Below, piece by piece: positions 7,051 to 13,733 of a DNA stretch of 14,205 bases. Numbering within the stretch: position 1 is the stretch's first letter; every line of letters starts with the position of its first letter. This DNA is from Deltaproteobacteria bacterium (GTDB lineage: Bacteria > Bdellovibrionota_C > UBA2361 > OMII01). The translations under genes were made by a program, and so were the position numbers. The DNA lies in NCBI GenBank assembly GCA_023262305.1, contig JALRCK010000020.1, forward strand, positions 1-14,205. Reading direction: 5' to 3'. The notes under the pieces were generated by a model that was not told the origin of the DNA, searched no databases, and saw nothing but the letters and a program-made list of their open reading frames with translations.

Positions 7051-7984
7051 AATCCTCCGTGCTTTTTCGCTCATGCAACCGCTTAATCATGGTTACTTCG
7101 GAACCGTTTTCACCGAACTGCACTTCATCAACAGCACTGGACATCAACGCCAATCCCCTGCCTGAACAGGAGAGAGAATCAACCTTACAACCATCAGAGA
7201 CACCTCTCGCGTTTAGAAAGCCCTTGCCTTCATCGCGAACGGTTATCTCAAGTCGCCCATCACCGTACACAAGCTTGACCGTGACAGAACGATCAGCGTA
7301 GGCACGATCTGCCAATCGCTTTTTGCGCATGGACGAGAACTTGTCTCGCCCATCGGCAGAGAGTTCCTCCTTCCACTGCGAATCGAGCTCTAAATTCCCA
7401 TGCTCTAAGCCATTCAATACCGCCTCCTGCACAGCCAGGCGAATCTTGAGCGCGTCGGTGTGCGAGAGCATGCCGCTCTGTGCTAAGCGCCCCACCAAGG
7501 GGAGCGATATTGAGGCGAGTTGCGCCAAATCAGCCGACGAGAAACGCATCTCTGCTTGCTCTTTCGTCACAAATCGATAGGTAGCTCTCTCCCGTTCGTC
7601 GTTTCGGCGAGAGAACACTATCTGTTGCACAACTCGCTCCAGCCAAGAGAAGTCGATCGGGCGCGCGAGAAGATCCGTTGCCCCACTCCTGAAAACCCTG
7701 AGCACGTTCTCGTAGGTTGGATTTGGGCTCACCGCGATGATCGGCTGAGACGGGTGCTTGTCGAGAATGTCTGTGAGGAAGTGCGTAGCGTCAGGACCCG
7801 AAAGCTCAACATCAGCTATAACGATATCGTATGTGCCCTTCTCTAAAGCCCCCACCATCGAGGAGCTGTCAGGAACCACATCGTACACCCATCCCCGTCC
7901 CTCGAAGAAGGTGCCGAACATCTCCCGGCTCTGTTCATCGCCGTCAGCTAACAATATGCTAGGTGGGTTAACCCCGACGCTCAT
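7040..7984 (-). CDS. Receiver domain fused to RsbW-like HATPase (anti-sigma/serine kinase type response regulator)
   Basis: This 314-aa cytoplasmic protein has two domains. Residues about 9-125 form a CheY-like receiver with acidic pocket D14/D16, phospho-acceptor D58, and S86 as the Thr/Ser switch; the usual invariant Lys before Pro is Arg (R108-P109). Residues about 150-305 form a HATPase_c_2 domain of the RsbW/SpoIIAB type: N-box E187-x3-N191 (QEAVLNGLEHGN), G1 box DEGKGF (251-256) and G2 box GRGLALM (275-281). An insert rich in Lys, Arg and Asp lies between the N and G1 boxes. Such proteins bind or phosphorylate a STAS antagonist and sequester a sigma factor or other partner, gated by Asp phosphorylation. 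The STAS gene lies 61 nt upstream, and the zinc-ribbon gene overlaps its end. The ATG at 7984 follows AAGAGAG, a weak, close ribosome site. Confidence 0.9.
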   Translation of the reverse strand: MSVGVNPPSILLADGDEQSREMFGTFFEGRGWVYDVVPDSSSMVGALEKGTYDIVIADVELSGPDATHFLTDILDKHPSQPIIAVSPNPTYENVLRVFRSGATDLLARPIDFSWLERVVQQIVFSRRNDERERATYRFVTKEQAEMRFSSADLAQLASISLPLVGRLAQSGMLSHTDALKIRLAVQEAVLNGLEHGNLELDSQWKEELSADGRDKFSSMRKKRLADRAYADRSVTVKLVYGDGRLEITVRDEGKGFLNARGVSDGCKVDSLSCSGRGLALMSSAVDEVQFGENGSEVTMIKRLHERKSTEDYGS

Positions 7985-8045
7985 CTCTCTCTTATGCTCC
8001 GATACACCTCTTCTCCATGACTCCGCAGCGGCTTATGCGCCACTC

Positions 8046-8357
8046 TTACGAATCATCAATAGGAAGCAACTTATCTAACATCAAAAGCTCGAACGTCTCT
8101 TTCACAAATCCATCAAGCGGCTTCACCATGAGTACGCCATTTTCAGCTTTGAGCCGCTTGTAGCACATCAACACTTTCCCGATGCCGTAACTGTTAATGA
8201 TCTGAGCGCCTGAGAGATCGAGAACGATAGTGCGTTTGCCCTGATCGTACATCTCATTAAACGCAGACCTGAGGGCCTCACCAGCCGTCTCAGTGTCGAG
8301 ATCGCTCGTTACTCTTATGTAGGCCTTGTCACCGACGACTTTGGTTGGGAATTCCAT
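8046..8357 (-). CDS. STAS-domain anti-anti-sigma factor (SpoIIAA/RsbV type)
   Basis: The 103-aa protein is a single STAS domain: beta-strand start, RTIVLDLSGAQIINSYGIGKV in the centre, and a C-terminal helix. The phosphorylatable serine of SpoIIAA/RsbV aligns with S56 (INSYG, where many homologues have DSSG or DSTG). When unphosphorylated such proteins bind the cognate HATPase and release its partner; the kinase domain phosphorylates this serine to switch binding off. The matching HATPase is encoded immediately downstream, so the pair should form one partner-switching circuit. The start at ATG 8357 is supported by AGGAG 8 nt upstream. A sigma-28-like promoter lies about 40 nt upstream. Confidence 0.93.
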   Translation of the reverse strand: MEFPTKVVGDKAYIRVTSDLDTETAGEALRSAFNEMYDQGKRTIVLDLSGAQIINSYGIGKVLMCYKRLKAENGVLMVKPLDGFVKETFELLMLDKLLPIDDS

Positions 8358-8397
8358 GCTCTACGCTCCTACCACTCACGTTAGTTACCCATCAGGG

Positions 8398-8424
8398 TTA
8401 TCGACCCATGCCCACAAAAGCTTA
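8398..8424 (-). promoter_or_regulatory. Sigma-28 (FliA)-like promoter of the STAS operon
   Basis: Read on the minus strand, TAAGCTTT (8424-8417) and GTCGATAA (8405-8398) are separated by exactly 11 nt. The classical FliA consensus is TAAAGTTT-N11-GCCGATAA, giving 6/8 and 7/8 matches with the canonical spacing. The -10 edge lies about 40 nt upstream of the STAS start codon, leaving room for the AGGAG ribosome site. No motility gene is visible in the window, so this rests on the motif alone. Confidence 0.45.
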
Positions 8425-8545
8425 AACGGAAACCGAGGCTCTTCCCGGAGGCTGCCTAGGGGTTCCCCCTGTTGGCGCATCCAAGGCTTGTAATTCCAGT
8501 ACCTTGAAGCATCAACAGAGCCTCTGCGGCTGCCCCTCAATGCCT

Positions 8546-8560
8546 GGGTCGTCTCGACCC
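8546..8560 (+). promoter_or_regulatory. Perfect hairpin upstream of the methyltransferase promoter
   Basis: GGGTCG-TCT-CGACCC is a perfect 6-bp inverted repeat with a 3-nt loop, ending 7 nt before the -35 box at 8568. It is followed by a moderately T-rich stretch (ACTATTCTTGCTTTTA). It could be an operator overlapping the promoter or a weak terminator shielding the operon. No gene upstream on the plus strand would need terminating. Confidence 0.4.
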
Positions 8561-8567
8561 ACTATTC

Positions 8568-8597
8568 TTGCTTTTATCTGAGATAAGCCTTTATAAT
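8568..8597 (+). promoter_or_regulatory. Sigma-70-like promoter of the methyltransferase/GT operon
   Basis: TTGCTT (8568-8573, 4/6) and a perfect TATAAT (8592-8597) are separated by 18 nt. The -10 lies 59 nt upstream of the methyltransferase ATG. GAGGAG, 5 nt before that ATG, is the ribosome site. This is the best sigma-70 promoter in the window and fits as the start of the four-gene operon. Confidence 0.65.
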
Positions 8598-8656
8598 CCC
8601 AACCTATTTTAGACTTTCCGGGGCAGCTCTCAGCTTTCCCTCTGTGAGGAGATCCC

Positions 8657-9424
8657 ATGACACACTTGGCGGCTGCCACCCCGGCCTCCCGAGATACAAC
8701 CAAACCGCCAGGTGCTGGAGAGGACGCTGACGTTCATGCGTCCTCTGACGAATACGCTGCTCGGTTTGGCAATGCAGTTGGTCAATGGATGCTCCAAGCG
8801 CAAGAGGAAGCGCTCTTCAAGCTGCTCGACGACGATTGTGCGACCGTGCTCGATGTTGGCGGCGGTCACGGGCAGATAGCAATCCCCTTAGCGAAACACG
8901 ATCGTTCCGTCACCGTAGTAGGCAGCTCACATGTGTGTGCTCAACGCCTCACTCCGTACATTGAGAGTGGCACGATCTCTTTCAAGACCGGCAACCTGAT
9001 CGACCTGCCCTATCACGACAAATCATTCGCCCTCACAACGAGCTTTCGATTGATCAGCCACTGTGCCAATTGGCGCACACTCGTGTCCGAGCTCTGTAGG
9101 GTTTCTGAACATGCGGTCATCATCGACTACCCCGTATGGCTGAGCGTTAACATCTTCACCCCGCTGTTTTTCTTCCTCAAGCGAAAGATCGAAGGGAACA
9201 CGAGAACGTATCGGATGTTCTCAACATGGGAGCTGGAAAGGGAATTCAAAAAGCACGGATTCAAACTTGAGCGGAACTACAAGCTCTTTGTATGGCCGAT
9301 GGCCCTTCATCGCTTGCTCAAGAGCATTCCGGTCTCAAAGAACCTTGAGGCGCCACCCCGTTTTCTCGGCATTACTCGCCTCCTTGGATCGCCCGTAGTG
9401 GCGAAGTTTGTACGAGCGGAGTAA
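8657..9424 (+). CDS. Class I SAM-dependent methyltransferase
   Basis: The 255-aa protein has the Rossmann-like methyltransferase fold. Motif I is VLDVGGGHGQIA (about residues 64-75, D66 and the Gly-rich loop binding S-adenosylmethionine), motif II TVVGSS, then a segment ending in NLIDLPYHDKSFALTTSFRLISH that fits the acidic-loop and motif IV region of Methyltransf_11-type enzymes. A hydrophobic, aromatic-rich stretch (about 157-175, ending FFFLKRK) may sit on the membrane or form a lipid-facing cap. The N-terminal 30 residues look disordered. The acceptor cannot be predicted; the neighbours (FrhB-type redox protein, GT4, SGNH hydrolase) suggest a glycan or lipid-linked sugar. GAGGAG lies 5 nt before the ATG at 8657. 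This is the first gene of the operon, and the next starts 3 nt after its stop. Confidence 0.88.
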   Translation: MTHLAAATPASRDTTKPPGAGEDADVHASSDEYAARFGNAVGQWMLQAQEEALFKLLDDDCATVLDVGGGHGQIAIPLAKHDRSVTVVGSSHVCAQRLTPYIESGTISFKTGNLIDLPYHDKSFALTTSFRLISHCANWRTLVSELCRVSEHAVIIDYPVWLSVNIFTPLFFFLKRKIEGNTRTYRMFSTWELEREFKKHGFKLERNYKLFVWPMALHRLLKSIPVSKNLEAPPRFLGITRLLGSPVVAKFVRAE

Positions 9425-9427
9425 TCA

Positions 9428-10981
9428 ATGTCGTCGGCAGCGAATACCTCTGGAGAGAACCTCGAGACGCCGCGACGCGCCAAGCCCTCGTCACTCAAGG
9501 TGCTCCCAGAGGAATTGCCCTACATCCCACTTCGAGAGGGTGGACGATTTGTCGACCCGCTGGAGTGGCCGGCAGACCGAGAGGACCGAACTCCTCGTGC
9601 CTTAAGAGGACTCGCTAAGATCATCGATGGAGGGTTATGCCATCGCTGTGGCTCATGCGTTGGTATCTGCCCGACAGGGGTGCTCGGTCTCGATAAGGAA
9701 GATTATCCTGCCGTCCACAACCTCTCGGCATGCACAGACTGCGACCTGTGCGTCAAAGTCTGCCCGGGAGATGAGTTTGACCTCAAAGAAGCCTACAAAA
9801 ATACGCTTGGCGTAGAGGCAGACGTTACCTCCACGCACGGACACTTTATCGACTCGTTCATCTCATATTCTACGGATCCGATTATCCGTGAGCGTTCGAC
9901 ATCGGGCGGGCTCGTCACCGGAATCCTCCTCAACATGCTTCGTCGCAAAGAGATCGATGGAGCCGTTGTGATCGTGTCAGACGACAAACAACTGTGGAAG
10001 GGAAAGCCGATCGTAGCCCGCACCGAAGCTGAGATAGTTTCGGCCATGAAATCAAAGTATGCGATCTGCCCGACAAACTCAGTCTTCGGCGAGATTCGAG
10101 ATATTCCAGGTCGCTACGCCCTCGTGGGGCTTCCGTGTCAGATCCACGGATTCACAAAAGCTGCTGATCTCGATCAACGCCTCAAGGAGCGTGTTGTTCT
10201 CACCATCGGACTCTTTTGCCACGCAGCGGTTGAACACGAGGCCCTGCGTATCATTTGGGGCAGCCTTGGTGATAAGACCAAGAGCGCAACCAAGTATATC
10301 TCCCGGGTAGGTAAACACCCTGGAACACCGCACCTTGAGATGAAGGACGGCTCACTGTATCCGGTGTATTTCGGCGAAAAGCAGGGCTACCGACCATCTT
10401 CCATGGAGATCATCAACATCGTCTATCGCCTCTACACCCCGGCGCGGTGCCTCACCTGCTTTGATGCAAGTGCCGAGTTCGCGGACATCGCTGTCGGTGA
10501 CCCATGGATGGCCCCTCCGCACAGTGGCGTGGATTTCTACAAGGGATGGAGCTTCGGTCTGGTACGAACAGAGCGAGGCAAGGTAGCTACCGACAACGCG
10601 GTTGCTGATGGCGCGATCATTAATGAGCACGTGACTCGCAAAGAGGCGCTTGCGTGCAACCGCATGATGGGCACCGAGAAGCGGTGGCGAGCCTTCCGCG
10701 TCATTGAAACGCTGCGACGGCAAGGCAAGCCCGTTCCCGCATACGGTCCCCACGGATTCCGATTCCCGAGACAATCCGGCAAGCAGTTTGTGAAGACAGA
10801 GATTCACATGTTCACTCACATGTTCTGCCACCTCCCGAAGCTTCGTAGCTATGTGCTCCACCTGACCCTCTCCAACGTCGGGTATGCACTCCTGTGGCTC
10901 AATTGCCAACGACGCTCCCTGCGATTTTTTGTGCGCGACAACATCGCTCGAGTCAAGAACTCTCTCTTTGGAAGGCGCTAA
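9428..10981 (+). CDS. Coenzyme F420 hydrogenase/dehydrogenase beta-subunit (FrhB/FdhB) family iron-sulfur oxidoreductase
   Basis: The 517-aa protein combines a 2x[4Fe-4S] ferredoxin domain (C71/C74/C77/C81 in CHRCGSCVGICP and C102/C105/C108/C112 in CTDCDLCVKVCP) with the FrhB_FdhB N- and C-terminal domains. These carry STSGGLVTGIL (about residues 157-167), ALVGLPCQIHG (about 230-240), FCHAAVEH, and LTCFDASAEFADIAVGDPW (about 342-360). The family includes F420-reducing hydrogenase beta subunits, but also the chlorophyll-pathway reductases BciB and HCAR, which use ferredoxin and flavin. Members in bacterial polysaccharide clusters have no settled substrate. An unusual C-terminal extension of about 80 residues (HMFTHMFCHLPK... 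onward) is hydrophobic, then basic, and may touch the membrane. It lies between the methyltransferase (3-nt gap) and GT4 (1-nt gap) genes, so it is expected to act on the same product. Family call firm, reaction unknown. Confidence 0.88.
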   Translation: MSSAANTSGENLETPRRAKPSSLKVLPEELPYIPLREGGRFVDPLEWPADREDRTPRALRGLAKIIDGGLCHRCGSCVGICPTGVLGLDKEDYPAVHNLSACTDCDLCVKVCPGDEFDLKEAYKNTLGVEADVTSTHGHFIDSFISYSTDPIIRERSTSGGLVTGILLNMLRRKEIDGAVVIVSDDKQLWKGKPIVARTEAEIVSAMKSKYAICPTNSVFGEIRDIPGRYALVGLPCQIHGFTKAADLDQRLKERVVLTIGLFCHAAVEHEALRIIWGSLGDKTKSATKYISRVGKHPGTPHLEMKDGSLYPVYFGEKQGYRPSSMEIINIVYRLYTPARCLTCFDASAEFADIAVGDPWMAPPHSGVDFYKGWSFGLVRTERGKVATDNAVADGAIINEHVTRKEALACNRMMGTEKRWRAFRVIETLRRQGKPVPAYGPHGFRFPRQSGKQFVKTEIHMFTHMFCHLPKLRSYVLHLTLSNVGYALLWLNCQRRSLRFFVRDNIARVKNSLFGRR

Positions 10982-10982
10982 G

Positions 10983-12221
10983 ATGAAGATCCTATTTCTT
11001 GCGCCACAGCCATTCTATCAAGAGCGAGGCACTCCCATCGCGGTTCGAATTGCGCTGGAAACTCTGACCAAGAAGCTATCAACTCATGGCGCATCTACCC
11101 CGCACATAGACCTGGTGTGCTATGCGGAGGGAGAGAACATATCGATACCCGGCGTCACTATTCATCGCATCTGGAGCCCACCCTGGCTGCGCGATATTCG
11201 CCCAGGGATCTCGTTCAAGAAGCTCCTTTGCGACATTATTTTCCTGATAGCGGCTCTCCGTCTCGTCATACAAAGCCGAGCCCAGCAGTACGCCGTGCTC
11301 CATGCCGTTGAGGAATCTGTGTTTATCGCGTGGCTCATCAAAAAGATCTGGGGGATCCCCTACATCTACGACATGGATTCATCTCTCTCTCTGCAGGTTA
11401 CCGAGAAGTGGTGGTGGTGCAAACCTCTCCACCCGGTCATGAGCCGCCTCGAAGGGATTGCTGTTCGAGGGAGCGTCGCGGTTGCCCCTGTGTGTGACGC
11501 ACTCTCTGCGATCGCCTCACAACACGGGTCACCCCACACCGTTCTCCTCAGGGATGTGTCTCTCTTACCAGCTTCCCAAGGAGAGAACACGGAACGAAAT
11601 ATGGTTCTCGGTCTCAGCCTGCGGTCTACCCAACCAGTTGTGCTCTATGTAGGCAACCTCGAAAGCTACCAGGGAATCGACCTCTTGATTGAATCCTTCG
11701 CCCGGGTCAGAACTCACGAGTCATGTCCCCACCTCGTCATCATTGGGGGCACCAACGAATCTATCGAGCTCTATCGAGGGAAAGCGAAACGACTGGGATG
11801 CGAAGAGCAGCTATCCTTCTTGGGGCCCCGTCCCGTGGCAGATCTAAAAGACTATCTTACCGCGGCTGATATCTTGGTATCGCCCCGCATTAAGGGCAAC
11901 AACACCCCGATGAAGATCTACTCATACCTCCACTCGGGGAAAGCGCTCCTTGCTACCGACCTGCCGACTCATCGCCAGGTGCTTGATGAGGAGATTGCTG
12001 TGCTTGCCCCTTGTGAAACTGCTGGATTCGCTCAGGGGCTTCATACCCTCCTGGACGATCCAACTCTTCGTCACCGAATCGGAGAGCATGCTCAGAAGCG
12101 CGCCGAGAGGCTTTACACCCTTTCAGCTTTTGAAACTCAACTATCAGCACTCTACGATGAGGTGCAATCGCGAGTTCTGTCAGCAAATACCGGAGCCGTT
12201 ATTGTGCAGGAGAAGGCATGA
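10983..12221 (+). CDS. GT4-type (GT-B fold) glycosyltransferase
   Basis: The 412-aa enzyme starts MKILFLAPQPFYQERGTPIAVR, the N-terminal nucleotide-binding entry of GT4 enzymes. It continues into a two-Rossmann GT-B fold: AVLHAVEESVFIAWLIKKIWGIPYIYDMDSS in the acceptor half and VVLYVGNLESYQGIDLLIESF at the start of the donor half. The donor site reads SPRIKGNNTPMKIYSYLHSGKALLATDLPTHRQVLD. The usual E-x7-E pair is replaced by N/S residues, which I recall as a recurring variant subfamily. The protein likely adds a sugar to a lipid- or polymer-linked glycan at the inner membrane. The frame is open upstream to 10884, but the ATG at 10983, 1 nt after the previous stop, gives the correct N-terminus. 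Its stop overlaps the next start (ATGA). Sugar and acceptor are not predictable. Confidence 0.9.
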   Translation: MKILFLAPQPFYQERGTPIAVRIALETLTKKLSTHGASTPHIDLVCYAEGENISIPGVTIHRIWSPPWLRDIRPGISFKKLLCDIIFLIAALRLVIQSRAQQYAVLHAVEESVFIAWLIKKIWGIPYIYDMDSSLSLQVTEKWWWCKPLHPVMSRLEGIAVRGSVAVAPVCDALSAIASQHGSPHTVLLRDVSLLPASQGENTERNMVLGLSLRSTQPVVLYVGNLESYQGIDLLIESFARVRTHESCPHLVIIGGTNESIELYRGKAKRLGCEEQLSFLGPRPVADLKDYLTAADILVSPRIKGNNTPMKIYSYLHSGKALLATDLPTHRQVLDEEIAVLAPCETAGFAQGLHTLLDDPTLRHRIGEHAQKRAERLYTLSAFETQLSALYDEVQSRVLSANTGAVIVQEKA

Positions 12222-13294
12222 GCTCACTTAAGTCCGTTCTGATAACCCTCGCCACCACCCTCTTCGGCACCATAGTAGCTCTCGGCGTTGTAGAGGGTGG
12301 CGTGAGACTCTTTGTGCCCTCGAAACCACAAGGTCCCAAGTGGAGTGACCGCCCCGTGTTCTACTTCCGCTCCCCGGGCGCGCCTACGATGCAGAACTAC
12401 CCGTACAATCCGAAAAAGCCCGCTGGCACGTATCGAGTCGCAGTCATAGGAGACTCCTTCACCTTTGCCCCTTTTATGCAGTTCACTGACACCTTCTCGT
12501 ATAAGCTCCAGCAGATGCTCAAGGTGAACGGCAGCCCTCGCAATGTGGAGGTAATCAACTACGGGGTACCCGCGTATTCAACATCTCACGAGATCGACAC
12601 TACAAAACAGGCGATAGCAGAGGGTGCAGACCTCATCATCTTGCAGATAACCCTAAACGATCCTGAGATAAAAGCTCATCGCCCATCCGGATTGACCGAG
12701 AACATGAAGGATCGCTTCGGCCCCCTGAAGCTCAAAGGGTCCGTCAGGAAGATCGCTAAACACTGGAAGACCCTGGGCTTCATTCTCACACGACTCCACA
12801 ACTCCCAAACTCATCAGGCGTATATCGATTATTTCACACAGCTCTTCACAGACGATAAAACGTGGAAGCCGTTCACGGAATCGATGGGGCGGCTTGTTGC
12901 TCTGGCAAAGGAATCAAACACGCCGATCGTCTCAGTAGTATTCCCTCTCTTTGGCATAGCGATGGACGCGAACTATCCCTTCTATCCGATTCACGCCAAG
13001 GTGAAGGATCTGATGACCTCGCTCTCTGTGCCGATCCTTGACGTCTCAGATATCTATCAAGGCATCCCTCTTGAGCACCTCCAGGTTATTCCAGGCGTTG
13101 ACCGCCACCCCAACGAGATCGCTCACCGGATGGCCGCTGAGCACATCTACCTATGGCTTGAGGGACGTAACATGATCCCCCCGGAGTTTGTGATTCAGGA
13201 AAAATTCGCAACGAGACTCGGCGTGAACAAGCAACGTCCATGGATAAATCCTGAGACGATACAATCCACACCAGCCACTACGGCTCAACAATAA
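12218..13294 (+). CDS. Membrane-anchored SGNH/GDSL-family hydrolase
   Basis: The 358-aa protein has one N-terminal transmembrane helix (about residues 7-31), then an extracytoplasmic SGNH domain. Block I is GDSFT (G78-D79-S80, nucleophile S80), block II NYGVPAYSTSHEI (Gly), block III ITLND (N147), and block V DRHPNEIAH (D295, H297). All four catalytic elements are visible. Related membrane-bound SGNH proteins add or remove O-acyl groups on cell-surface glycans (for example AlgX/AlgJ in alginate acetylation), so acyl transfer or deacylation of the operon's glycan is a reasonable guess. The Pro/Thr/Gln-rich C-terminus (about 345-358) looks unstructured. The ATG at 12218 overlaps the GT4 stop by 4 nt, giving translational coupling. 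It is the last gene of the operon; non-coding DNA follows. Confidence 0.87.
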   Translation: MSSLKSVLITLATTLFGTIVALGVVEGGVRLFVPSKPQGPKWSDRPVFYFRSPGAPTMQNYPYNPKKPAGTYRVAVIGDSFTFAPFMQFTDTFSYKLQQMLKVNGSPRNVEVINYGVPAYSTSHEIDTTKQAIAEGADLIILQITLNDPEIKAHRPSGLTENMKDRFGPLKLKGSVRKIAKHWKTLGFILTRLHNSQTHQAYIDYFTQLFTDDKTWKPFTESMGRLVALAKESNTPIVSVVFPLFGIAMDANYPFYPIHAKVKDLMTSLSVPILDVSDIYQGIPLEHLQVIPGVDRHPNEIAHRMAAEHIYLWLEGRNMIPPEFVIQEKFATRLGVNKQRPWINPETIQSTPATTAQQ

Positions 13295-13389
13295 GGAGCA
13301 TGTGGCGATGACAAAGCGAGGAGGTCCTGGGAAATGGGAGCCTCGCACGGCAACGTGGTGAACGTACCCCATCAACGTGCCCCCGTAAC

Positions 13390-13418
13390 GTGCCGCGTTC
13401 TCTCAAGGGGCGCGGCAC
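13390..13418 (+). terminator. GC-rich stem-loop downstream of the glycan operon
   Basis: GTGCCGCG (13390-13397) and CGCGGCAC (13411-13418) form a perfect 8-bp stem with a 13-nt loop, 96 nt after the SGNH stop codon. There is no T-tract after it, so it is not a standard intrinsic terminator; a 3'-end stabiliser or part of a structured RNA is equally possible. Confidence 0.4.
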
Positions 13419-13490
13419 TGAGGTCCTTGGTCAGCGGCCCTTTAGATGTCACTCGCGCCAAAACGGTGCTAAAAACTGAGGTCTTGGGTC
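13417..13490 (+). repeat. Imperfect direct repeat ACTGAGGTCYTKGGTC (two copies)
   Basis: Copies at 13417-13432 (ACTGAGGTCCTTGGTC) and 13475-13490 (ACTGAGGTCTTGGGTC) match at 14 of 16 positions and start 58 nt apart. The core GAGGTCYT also occurs at 13321 and at 13726, the latter within the ribosome-binding site of the last gene. Confidence 0.5.
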
Positions 13491-13499
13491 AAACTAAAC

Positions 13500-13548
13500 G
13501 CCTCTAGGCGCTGGACTTTTCCGATACGAGGCAGAGGAATTATTTTTT
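13500..13548 (+). terminator. Possible intrinsic terminator
   Basis: GCCTC (13500-13504) can pair with GAGGC (13528-13532) or CCTCT (13501-13505) with AGAGG (13533-13537), followed by a T-rich tract (ATTATTTTTT, ending 13548). Stems are short and loops long, so this is weak, but it is the only place in the region with a T-tract. Confidence 0.3.
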
Positions 13549-13651
13549 CAGTTTTTCACCCGAAAAGGTGGTGCACGAGGCTAAAAAATAACTACACTAG
13601 GGAAGGGTCGAGTCCGTCGTTGTTTTAGCGGATACCAGGAGAGCAGTTTTC

Positions 13652-13666
13652 TCTTGAGACTCAAGA
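13652..13666. promoter_or_regulatory. 15-bp perfect palindrome, candidate operator
   Basis: TCTTGAG-A-CTCAAGA has 7-bp arms around one central base, 68 nt upstream of the GTG of the secreted-protein gene. The near-zero loop favours a dimeric protein binding site over an RNA hairpin. No regulator is identified. Confidence 0.4.
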
Positions 13667-13733
13667 TAAGCATGTCATCAACACGACTCTAAAGTCACCC
13701 GAATAAACGCTTTGAATTTACCGGAGAGGTCCT

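Larger units (their letters stand above)
13295..13733. other. 439-bp non-coding region rich in inverted and direct repeats
   Basis: No convincing gene is seen here. The region holds a perfect 8-bp stem (13390-13418), a four-fold AACGT cluster (13352-13391), a repeated ACTGAGGTC element (13417 and 13475), a T-rich tract (13539-13556) and a 15-bp palindrome (13652-13666). It lies between the end of the glycan operon and the start of a secreted-protein gene, so it must carry terminator and promoter functions and may include an untranslated leader or small RNA. A GTG/ATG mini-frame at 13302-13361 (17-19 aa) is not supported. Confidence 0.6.

Noticed and set aside
8400..8560. Possible structured RNA (SRP RNA, tmRNA, tRNA or 6S)
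   Set aside because: None of the conserved cores, such as the SRP GGAAGGAAGC-type loop or a tRNA GGTTCRANTCC arm, is present.
10352..10909. 185-codon minus-strand frame
   Set aside because: Antisense to the FrhB-family gene; no recognisable motif and no ribosome site considered convincing.
10884..10982. Upstream start for the GT4 gene
   Set aside because: It would overlap the FrhB-family gene by about 100 nt, and the added residues are not GT4-like; ATG 10983 gives a perfect N-terminus.
13302..13361. 17-19 codon mini-ORF after the SGNH gene (MTKRGGPGKWEPRTATW)
   Set aside because: AAGGAG lies upstream at 13293-13298, but the frame is too short and featureless to support as a gene or leader peptide.
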